Positions 1-5,796 of a stretch of 6,303 bases of DNA are shown piece by piece. Every line of letters begins with the position of its first letter. Position 1 is the first letter of the stretch. The notes below the pieces were generated by a model. It searched no databases. It had not been told where the DNA came from and saw nothing but the letters and a program-made list of their open reading frames with translations. Made by a program: the position numbers and the translations under genes. The stretch is from Flavobacteriaceae bacterium (GTDB lineage: Bacteria; Bacteroidota; Bacteroidia; Flavobacteriales; Flavobacteriaceae), in contig WGDF01000378.1 in assembly GCA_015493405.1 (NCBI GenBank), positions 1-6,303 of the forward strand. The letters run 5' to 3'.

Positions 1-1
1 T

Positions 2-472
2 AAGATGGTTGTGGCAGAAGCTTATTATAATGAGGTTTATACTTATAAAAATAGTGATAAATACCTGTTTGACATGTTTCAGTTTGACAAAAATGTTATT
101 TTGTTAGTCAATGCCAAGGCTCAAATTTCATATGATTTGAGTCAATTGCAAATCCGTTTGGACAGTGCGCGCAAGTTTATTCACATCACAAATATCCCTA
201 AGGAACAAGTCGAAATTTTTCCACGTATTCAATACTATGATTTACAGCAAAGTTCTCTCAATCAATTTGATAAGGAGGATTTGAATATGATCAATGCCGA
301 TGCTATTGCTAAAATAAAATCTCATATTAATTTATCACAGTTGCGCTTGAAAGCCAAAAAACAATTGCTTGAGAATTTGCAAAATTTATATGTTTTATCC
401 AAAATTTATGGCTGGAAGGTCGAGGATGAGCATTTGATGCAAAACTTGAAATCAGATTTATTGATACCATAA
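2..472 (+). CDS. DUF4230 family protein, 3' part only (5' end outside window)
   Basis: The reading frame is open from the left edge, so the gene starts outside the window. The ATG at base 5 is probably an internal Met. The visible 156 residues match the conserved core of the DUF4230 family as I recall it from Flavobacteriia: an EAYYNEVYTY segment, then LVNAKAQISYDL, then IPKEQVEIFPRIQYYD, and a Lys-rich helical C-terminus ending in an IYGW segment. Family members are usually about 200 residues long with one N-terminal membrane helix and the rest outside the cytoplasmic membrane. That helix would lie in the missing part, and nothing visible here is hydrophobic enough to be one. The function of the family is unknown and I do not assign one. 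It is followed by a 90-base spacer before hutU, with a run of seven T (475-481) but no GC-rich hairpin, so read-through into hutU cannot be excluded. Confidence 0.8.
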   Translation, partial: KMVVAEAYYNEVYTYKNSDKYLFDMFQFDKNVILLVNAKAQISYDLSQLQIRLDSARKFIHITNIPKEQVEIFPRIQYYDLQQSSLNQFDKEDLNMINADAIAKIKSHINLSQLRLKAKKQLLENLQNLYVLSKIYGWKVEDEHLMQNLKSDLLIP

Positions 473-503
473 TGTTTTTTTAATTCAGTGACTTTATACC
501 TAA

Positions 504-530
504 TTGAAATGATAGATATCAAGTATTTTG
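504..530 (+). promoter_or_regulatory. Possible Bacteroidota-type promoter for hutU
   Basis: A TTG at 504-506 is followed after 17 bases by TATTTTG at 524-530. The Bacteroidota primary sigma factor consensus is TTG, then about 17-23 bases, then TAnnTTTG. The -7 element here is one base shorter than consensus, so the match is imperfect. Transcription would begin near 534-536, giving a leader of roughly 28 bases. The site lies in the only spacer before hutU. This is inference from a short motif in AT-rich DNA. Confidence 0.25.
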
Positions 531-562
531 TGATAAAAAAATTGTATTTTTAAGCCATAAAT

Positions 563-2581
563 ATGAATATAATGAACACGTTTCAACAAGCTATAACACA
601 AGGAATTCCTAATGATTTGCCTCAACCTAAACCCTATGATCCTAAAGTGAATCATACGCCGCCGCGCCGCAATATTTTGACTGATGACGAAAAACGTTTG
701 GCAGTGCGCAATGCTTTACGTTATTTTCCTAAGAAGTGGCATGCTCAATTGGCTCCGGAATTTGCTGATGAGCTCAACAAATACGGTAGAATATATATGT
801 ATCGTTTCCGCCCTGATTACGAGATGTATGCCCGACCGATTGATGAATACCCTGCTAAAAGCAAGCAATCCGCCGCCATTATGTTGATGATTCAAAACAA
901 TCTGGATCCGAAAGTAGCTCAACATCCGCATGAATTGATTACTTATGGTGGTAATGGTGCTGTTTTTCAAAACTGGGCACAATATTTATTGACGATGAAA
1001 TATCTGTCCGAAATGACCGAAGAGCAGACTCTGGCTATGTATAGCGGACATCCTATGGGTTTATTCCCATCTCATAAAGAAGCCCCGCGAGTGGTGGTTA
1101 CCAATGGTATGATGATTCCCAATTATTCCTCTCTTGATGATTATGACCGCCATAATGCTTTGGGCAACACGCAATACGGACAGATGACGGCAGGCAGTTA
1201 TATGTATATCGGGCCGCAGGGGATAGTTCACGGTACTACGATTACGATTTTAAATGCCAAACGCATTATAGTGGAACGCTTCGGCAAAGCACAAGATGAA
1301 CCGGTATTGTTTGTATCTTCCGGTTTGGGCGGTATGAGTGGTGCGCAACCTAAAGCCGGAAATATAGCAGGTGTTGTGTCCGTCGTAGCTGAGGTTAATC
1401 CCAAAGCGGCCAAAAAACGGCATAAACAAGGTTGGGTGGATGAAATAATTGACAATTTAGATATTTTGACCCAACGCGTCCGTGAAGCTTTGCAAAATAA
1501 GCAAGTGATTTCTTTCGGATATATCGGTAATATTGTGGATGTTTGGGAAAAATTTGACCAAGAAAATCTAAAAATTGATTTGGGTAGTGATCAAACATCT
1601 TTGCATAACCCCTTTAATGGTGGGTATTACCCTGTCGATTTGAGTTTTGAAGAAGCCAACCGAATGATGGCAACTGAGCCTGAAAAATTCAAAGAATTTG
1701 TTTATGCTTCTTTAAGACGTCAAGTAGATGCCATTAATAAACATACTGCCAAAGGCACCTATTTCTTTGATTATGGCAATGCCTTTTTATTGGAGTCAAG
1801 TCGTGCGGGAGCCAATATTATGGATGGTAATAAATTTCGCTATCCATCTTATGTTCAAGATATTATGGGGCCGCTTTGTTTTGATTATGGTTTTGGACCG
1901 TTCCGTTGGGTGTGCACCAGCGGTAAGTCTGAAGATCTACAAAAAACGGATCAATTGGCAACACAGGTTTTGGAAGAATTAAAACAAACAGCACCCGAAC
2001 GTATTCAACAACAAATGTCTGATAATATCCGGTGGATACGCGGCGCTCAAGAAAATAAATTGGTAGTAGGCAGTCAGGCGCGCATATTATATGCCGATGC
2101 TTGGGGACGTATCAAAATTGCCGAAGCCTTTAATGAAGCGATTAAAAATGGTGAAATTTCGGCTCCGGTCGTCTTGGGTCGCGACCATCATGATGTGTCG
2201 GGAACCGATTCGCCATTTCGTGAAACTTCCAATATCTATGACGGCTCTATGTTTACCGCTGATATGGCGATTCAAAATGTCATTGGCGATAGTTTCCGTG
2301 GGGCAACCTGGGTGTCCATACACAATGGCGGCGGCGTTGGTTGGGGTGAGGTCATTAATGGTGGATTTGGAATGTTACTCGATGGATCTGAAGAAGCAGA
2401 TAAGCGATTAAAACAAATGTTGTATTGGGATGTCAATAACGGGATTTCACGTCGCAGCTGGGCACGTAATGATAATGCTATGTTTACAGCTCGGCGTGCT
2501 ATGGCCGAGAATCCTATGCTGCAAGTCAATTTACCGGAACTGGTCGATGATGATATTATAAATGCTTTAAAATTTGAATAA
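563..2581 (+). CDS. hutU: Urocanate hydratase (urocanase), long form
   Basis: This cytosolic enzyme converts urocanate to 4-imidazolone-5-propionate, the second step of histidine degradation, using a tightly bound NAD+ as electrophile. The 672 residues are recognisable throughout: YGGNGAVFQNWAQY (128-141), MYSGHPMGLFPS (159-170), TAGSYMYIGPQGIVHGT (209-225), the glycine-rich SGLGGMSGAQPKAGN (253-267), GSDQTSLHNP (341-350), GRDHHDVSGTDSPFRET (539-555) and HNGGGVGWGEVINGG (587-601). It is over 100 residues longer than the Pseudomonas enzyme (about 557), as is usual for the Bacteroidota long form. The classical ARICW segment reads ARILYAD (506-512), so Leu509 stands where Pseudomonas has Cys410. 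Two Met codons compete for the start, at 563 and 572. Relatives I recall begin close to the second (MNTFQQA), and neither has a Shine-Dalgarno site. The other hut genes (hutH, hutI, hutG) are not in the window. It probably shares a transcript with the superoxide reductase gene 39 bases downstream. Confidence 0.97.
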   Translation: MNIMNTFQQAITQGIPNDLPQPKPYDPKVNHTPPRRNILTDDEKRLAVRNALRYFPKKWHAQLAPEFADELNKYGRIYMYRFRPDYEMYARPIDEYPAKSKQSAAIMLMIQNNLDPKVAQHPHELITYGGNGAVFQNWAQYLLTMKYLSEMTEEQTLAMYSGHPMGLFPSHKEAPRVVVTNGMMIPNYSSLDDYDRHNALGNTQYGQMTAGSYMYIGPQGIVHGTTITILNAKRIIVERFGKAQDEPVLFVSSGLGGMSGAQPKAGNIAGVVSVVAEVNPKAAKKRHKQGWVDEIIDNLDILTQRVREALQNKQVISFGYIGNIVDVWEKFDQENLKIDLGSDQTSLHNPFNGGYYPVDLSFEEANRMMATEPEKFKEFVYASLRRQVDAINKHTAKGTYFFDYGNAFLLESSRAGANIMDGNKFRYPSYVQDIMGPLCFDYGFGPFRWVCTSGKSEDLQKTDQLATQVLEELKQTAPERIQQQMSDNIRWIRGAQENKLVVGSQARILYADAWGRIKIAEAFNEAIKNGEISAPVVLGRDHHDVSGTDSPFRETSNIYDGSMFTADMAIQNVIGDSFRGATWVSIHNGGGVGWGEVINGGFGMLLDGSEEADKRLKQMLYWDVNNGISRRSWARNDNAMFTARRAMAENPMLQVNLPELVDDDIINALKFE

Positions 2582-2591
2582 AAATAAAATT

Positions 2592-2616
2592 TAAAATCAA
2601 ATCAATAAAATCAAAT
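2592..2616. repeat. Tandem pair of 11-bp direct repeats before the superoxide reductase gene
   Basis: TAAAATCAAAT occurs at 2592-2602 and again at 2606-2616, separated by CAA. The pair fills most of the 39-base hutU-superoxide reductase spacer and ends four bases before the ATG. It could be a local duplication, part of an A-rich translation leader, or a binding site. The spacer is so AT-rich that chance is a serious alternative. Confidence 0.5.
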
Positions 2617-2620
2617 TATT

Positions 2621-2998
2621 ATGAAAATCAATCAATACAGTGGAATAGACCACATCGAAAAAGAAGCCAAAAAGGATTACATTGATCGCCATTCGCCTTT
2701 CATCTATAGCGATGATACAATGGAAAAAGGCAAAAAGAATTATGTCAAAGTAAAAGTTGGAAAAGAGTATTCTCACCCCGATGATTTTGATCATTATATT
2801 CACAAAGTTGCTTTATTCGACGGGGAACGTCTGTTAGGGGAAGCAATTATTCCGGCGGGTACTTTGGGTAATCAATCCGAACAATTGGAAGTAACCTTTT
2901 CAGTTGTGCCCAAACGTAAAATGAAACTCACTGCTTTGGCATATTGCACCAAACATGGGGTATGGCAAAGTGAAGAAAAGATAGTCGAAGTCAAATAA
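2621..2998 (+). CDS. Superoxide reductase, neelaredoxin/desulfoferrodoxin family (one-iron form)
   Basis: Superoxide reductases reduce superoxide to hydrogen peroxide in the cytoplasm at a ferrous centre bound by four His and one Cys, without releasing oxygen. All five ligands can be placed by alignment from memory with the Pyrococcus enzyme: His24 (DRHSP), His52 (SHPDD), His58 (DHYI), Cys109 and His112 (YCTKHGVW). The VKVKVGKE strand (42-49) before His52 is also typical. At 125 residues it matches the class II, neelaredoxin-like form. There is no N-terminal desulforedoxin-type Cys4 iron site. The first-ligand loop is unusual: Asp22-Arg23-His24 replaces the common Glu-Lys-His, whose lysine is thought to guide superoxide to the iron. 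The ATG at 2621 fits the family N-terminus. There is no Shine-Dalgarno site, only an A/T-rich leader. The gene lies 39 bases after hutU on the same strand and is followed by a strong hairpin. Confidence 0.88.
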   Translation: MKINQYSGIDHIEKEAKKDYIDRHSPFIYSDDTMEKGKKNYVKVKVGKEYSHPDDFDHYIHKVALFDGERLLGEAIIPAGTLGNQSEQLEVTFSVVPKRKMKLTALAYCTKHGVWQSEEKIVEVK

Positions 2999-3024
2999 AT
3001 CCGGTTTTGTTTTAACTTGTTCAA

Positions 3025-3062
3025 AATCCCTTGAATGCATTATCATTCAAGGGATTCCTTTT
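3025..3062. terminator. Bidirectional intrinsic terminator between convergent genes
   Basis: A perfect 13-bp inverted repeat, AATCCCTTGAATG (3025-3037) and CATTCAAGGGATT (3044-3056), encloses a 6-base loop (CATTAT). Rightward it is followed by CCTTTT (3057-3062), and leftward by TTTT from the A run at 3023-3026. It sits 26 bases after the superoxide reductase stop and 73 bases beyond the HAD gene stop on the other strand, so it can end transcription from both sides. The rest of the 131-base convergent spacer (2999-3129) shows no gene or other structure I can support. Confidence 0.85.
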
Positions 3063-3129
3063 ATGCTTTGACTCTGTATTTTTCAACAATTTTTCAATGT
3101 CTAAGGTGCTTATGGCCGGTAGAGATTTC

Positions 3130-3825
3130 TTACAATATCTCTTTGATTTCCAAAAGATGTTTAACTTTAGGAATAATTTTATAATCTACATCATTTTCAT
3201 TATAAGGGTCGAAATGGATGACATGCATGCCGACATTTTGTGCGCCTAAAATGTCCGTTTTAAAATTATCACCTATCATAAAACTATGATGTGCCAAAGT
3301 TTGCGCTGTTTGCAACGCATGTTTAAAAACATCGGGATGTGGCTTGAGTTTCCCTATTTCTTCAGAAGTAATCATGTAATTAAAATATTGATCAATGCCT
3401 GAATGTTTTAACTTGTCAGACTGAACTTCTTTGAATCCATTGGTCAAAATATGCAGGCGGTAAGTATCTTTTAGATAGTCCAATAATTCTATAGTGCCAT
3501 CGATCAAAAGGTGTTCTTGTTTTAAAAAATCAAGATATGCATCAGCCAAAATTTCAATTTCGGTTTGGGACATTTCTATATTCAAAGTTTTGAAAGTGTC
3601 AACCAATCGGTTAAATTTAACCTCATTTTTGGTCTTGAGGCCTTTGGCATAATCTGCCCAATATTGTTTGTTGATGGGTTCATAGACTTCCAAAAAAGTA
3701 TCGATGTCAATAGGAAAATGATATTTTTGGAGTAATTTTTCAAAAGCTAATTTAGAATTGGCGTCAAAATCCCAAAGCGTATGATCCAAATCGAAAAAAA
3801 TATCAGTGATGGTAAGTTTCAGCAT
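3130..3825 (-). CDS. yjjG: HAD-superfamily hydrolase, YjjG/YfnB-type pyrimidine 5'-nucleotidase
   Basis: This is a cytosolic phosphatase. The E. coli relative YjjG dephosphorylates dUMP, dTMP, UMP and non-canonical pyrimidine nucleotides, a house-cleaning role. The 231 residues carry all HAD motifs: motif I FFDLDHTLWDFD (10-21, nucleophile Asp12 and acid/base Asp14), motif II LTNG (127-130), motif III with Lys161 in GKLKPHP, and motif IV GDNFKTD (185-191). The helical cap lies between motifs I and II. The HTLWDF stretch after motif I is typical of the YjjG/YfnB subfamily. I chose the ATG at 3825, eight codons before the FFDLD strand. An upstream in-frame extension to 3960 only reads through the preceding gene in the wrong frame and resembles no HAD N-terminus. 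The start lies inside the end of the DUF7033 gene (23-base overlap), which suggests translational coupling. The exact substrate is inferred from family. Confidence 0.88.
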   Translation of the reverse strand: MLKLTITDIFFDLDHTLWDFDANSKLAFEKLLQKYHFPIDIDTFLEVYEPINKQYWADYAKGLKTKNEVKFNRLVDTFKTLNIEMSQTEIEILADAYLDFLKQEHLLIDGTIELLDYLKDTYRLHILTNGFKEVQSDKLKHSGIDQYFNYMITSEEIGKLKPHPDVFKHALQTAQTLAHHSFMIGDNFKTDILGAQNVGMHVIHFDPYNENDVDYKIIPKVKHLLEIKEIL

Positions 3826-5125
3826 GTTTTGCAAAATGTTTAATCGTTTCAGTATATAAGTTATGCCATTTTCGCCATTCTCTGGTGTCAGATAAAATGA
3901 AATTGTGAAAGACAGGATAATAATGGCCTTTATATTGTTGTATAATTTTCCCTTCTTCAAGCATAATTTTCAAGGCTTTTTTGGGTTTAAGATGGTATTG
4001 GTATTTAAGCATGACATCCGATATTACAGTAGGGTGTAAAGTTAAGTGTGTTTCGGTTTCGTTTTCAATATCATAAAATTTAAAAGGTATGGATGTGCCG
4101 GCTCTAAAACCTATTTTGTGGTTATAGCCCATGGAATAATCCTTTTTGAGTTCCAAATCGTTATAGGTTTGGTAAGTTGCCGGAATCTTAATTCGGTTAA
4201 AATGAGCTCGTACTTTCTCAACAGGTTTATGAATGATATTTTCAAGTTTTTTGACTTCTTTTTCAATGGTCTCTTCATTATCAACGGCATAGTAGGAAGT
4301 CAATAAGCCGGTTTCGGTATAATCGGCTAAAAATTTAATTTGTGATTGGTATTCGTGTTTGTTAACCGAAATATTATGGTCAAATAAACTGTAATTGGTC
4401 AACAAATGAAAAAAGGTCAAAGGATGTTTGTATTTTTTCTTGATGCTTAGAATATCATCAAAAGTATCATAGGGATCTTTTTTACCAAATAAATACACTT
4501 TATGACGTTGCCAGAAATGACGAATTTTCAGATGTAATAAATCATCGAAACCACCAAATAAAAATCTTAGAAACGATTTGCCTTGATATAATCGTGCCAT
4601 ACTGACATTGATGAGTGGTTCAAAATAAAATTGTCGTTCTTTAAAACTTAATTCCGGGAAACGCTCTTGTAGTTTTACTTTAAATTTTTCAATCCATATT
4701 TCCAAAATGGGTTTGTTAAAGATATTATGTTGTATTTGTAAGCTATTTTTATAGCCATAGCGTTCATGTTCATCCAATTGGTGAGGTAGGTATTCTTCAT
4801 ATCGAGACAACAGATAAAAAGCCGCAGCAAACAAATCAAAAGGTAAATCGGAATGGGGGACTTCAAAAAAAATAGGTTCCCGATCCCAAAAACCAAATTC
4901 AATAGCGTGAGGTTTGATGCCTTGTTGAAATAAAATAGGATGAGATTGAATATGAAACTCTCCACCGAGTGCTTGTGGCGCATATGAAAATTTCACCCCG
5001 TTGTAAGCAATAAATTCTTCAATTTTGGTGGTAAACTTGATTTCCTCCAGCATTAAATTATGAAATAAATGCCTGAAAATATAATTGAGCCTAGAGCTTA
5101 TTTTAGGGGTGTAAACTAGTATCAT
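3803..5125 (-). CDS. Polysaccharide deacetylase family protein with N-terminal DUF7033 domain
   Basis: The 440 residues match a Flavobacteriia family usually named 'polysaccharide deacetylase family protein' or DUF7033. The N-terminal DUF7033 part has YTPKISSRLNYIF (5-17), FTTKIEEFI (31-39) and LLSRYEEYLP (105-114). The C-terminal NodB-like part has PYDTFDDI (218-225), RAHFN (306-310), GFRAGTSIPFKFYD (339-352), LHPT (363-366) and PVFHN (404-408). There is no signal peptide and no clear membrane helix. Relatives, as I recall them, have an acidic Asp-x-Asp pair where this protein has Asn173-Val-Ser175, and Gly-Asp-Tyr where it has Thr-Asn244-Tyr. Histidines that could bind metal (His308, His364) remain, so deacetylase activity is uncertain. 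The ATG at 5125 is supported because the conserved N-terminal motif begins almost at once. It lies 121 bases after the YkgJ gene on the same strand and overlaps the HAD gene by 23 bases. A role in surface polysaccharide is inferred only from the fold and the nearby rmlB. Confidence 0.8.
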   Translation of the reverse strand: MILVYTPKISSRLNYIFRHLFHNLMLEEIKFTTKIEEFIAYNGVKFSYAPQALGGEFHIQSHPILFQQGIKPHAIEFGFWDREPIFFEVPHSDLPFDLFAAAFYLLSRYEEYLPHQLDEHERYGYKNSLQIQHNIFNKPILEIWIEKFKVKLQERFPELSFKERQFYFEPLINVSMARLYQGKSFLRFLFGGFDDLLHLKIRHFWQRHKVYLFGKKDPYDTFDDILSIKKKYKHPLTFFHLLTNYSLFDHNISVNKHEYQSQIKFLADYTETGLLTSYYAVDNEETIEKEVKKLENIIHKPVEKVRAHFNRIKIPATYQTYNDLELKKDYSMGYNHKIGFRAGTSIPFKFYDIENETETHLTLHPTVISDVMLKYQYHLKPKKALKIMLEEGKIIQQYKGHYYPVFHNFILSDTREWRKWHNLYTETIKHFAKHAETYHH

Positions 5126-5129
5126 AAGG

Positions 5130-5137
5130 CAAATTTA
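5130..5137 (-). promoter_or_regulatory. Possible -7 promoter element for the DUF7033-HAD gene pair
   Basis: On the minus strand this site reads TAAATTTG, an exact match to the Bacteroidota -7 consensus TAnnTTTG. No TTG is found at the expected distance upstream, so the -33 half is missing. If used, transcription would begin about at the ATG at 5125, making the mRNA nearly leaderless. The rest of the 121-base spacer (5126-5246) holds only AT-rich sequence, with a T-run just after the YkgJ stop on that strand but no hairpin. Confidence 0.25.
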
Positions 5138-5246
5138 AGGTTTTTATATTTAAAAGCGTTGATGTTTTTCCAGACTTGTTTAGAATAGAATTAATGTCAT
5201 GTCGATTAATCCGAAATACTAAAAAAAGAATAAATTTAATAAGGAC

Positions 5247-5735
5247 TTAAAATTCTTTCTCCAACAATTCAAATGCCTCAAAAACAGCCGGACAAACTGC
5301 TGTATTTTTTAGATGTAAATTGAGCAATTGCACATTCTTTTTCCGATCCAAATGCGGATATTCACGGCAAGCTTTCGGCCTTACTTCATATATGAGACAA
5401 TAATTATCGTTATCAAGAAAGACACAAGGTGTTTGTTGCATCATCCACAAGCCGTCCGTATCCTTTTGCAAATATTTCGCGATGAACTGCGCCGGTTTCA
5501 GCTTTAAAAATTTAGCCATACGGTCAATATCTTTTTCAGTTACAATAGGGCTGGTAGTTTTACAGCAGTTGGCACAAGTCAGACAATCTATTCGGTCAAA
5601 AACCGCGTTGTTTAAATCAGACATGGTATAGTCAAAATCTTTTGGAGGCCGTTTTTTGATTTTCTGAACCAATTTTTTAAAACTTTTTTGTTTCAATCGG
5701 GCCAATTTCGGTAAATTTTTTAAACGGTCTTCCAT
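5247..5735 (-). CDS. YkgJ family cysteine-cluster protein
   Basis: A 162-residue protein of the YkgJ/UPF0153 family, annotated as putative zinc- or iron-chelating. The metal-binding cysteines are plain: a CxxCxxCC cluster (Cys51, Cys54, Cys57, Cys58), then PCVFL with Cys104, Cys113 followed by the hallmark IYEVRPKAC ending at Cys123, then REYPH, and Cys148 in CPA. Eight cysteines are consistent with an iron-sulfur or zinc site. The first 30 residues are rich in Lys and Arg and lack a membrane segment or export signal, so the protein is probably cytoplasmic. The biochemical role of the family is not established and I do not assign one. The ATG at 5735 is the only reasonable start. The gene begins 61 bases after the rfbB stop on the same strand. 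That spacer has no recognisable promoter or hairpin, so transcription from rfbB is plausible. Confidence 0.9.
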   Translation of the reverse strand: MEDRLKNLPKLARLKQKSFKKLVQKIKKRPPKDFDYTMSDLNNAVFDRIDCLTCANCCKTTSPIVTEKDIDRMAKFLKLKPAQFIAKYLQKDTDGLWMMQQTPCVFLDNDNYCLIYEVRPKACREYPHLDRKKNVQLLNLHLKNTAVCPAVFEAFELLEKEF

Positions 5736-5796
5736 GAATACTTGAAAACAATTTTTTAGATAGATTTAAAAAAAATAATATGGACTGTTAAATCAT

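Noticed and set aside
430..481. Terminator after the DUF4230 gene
   Set aside because: There is a T run at 475-481, but the only inverted repeat nearby (GCAT/ATGC, 430-440) is four pairs long, lies within the coding region and is far from the T run.
2091..2411. 106-residue open frame on the plus strand inside hutU
   Set aside because: It lies wholly within the strongly conserved urocanase frame and looks like an ordinary frame shadow.
3121..3142. Small inverted repeat AGAGAT/ATCTCT around the HAD stop codon
   Set aside because: Six pairs of low GC content with a 10-base loop are too weak for a terminator, and a much stronger hairpin lies further along.
3031..3249. 72-residue open frame spanning the convergent spacer
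   Set aside because: It begins inside the terminator stem and runs antisense through the end of the HAD gene, with no family resemblance.
3826..3960. Upstream extension of the HAD gene giving a 276-residue protein with a hydrophobic N-terminus
   Set aside because: The extra 45 residues are the wrong-frame reading of the DUF7033 gene end. HAD proteins of this type begin just before the FFDLD strand, which fits the ATG at 3825.
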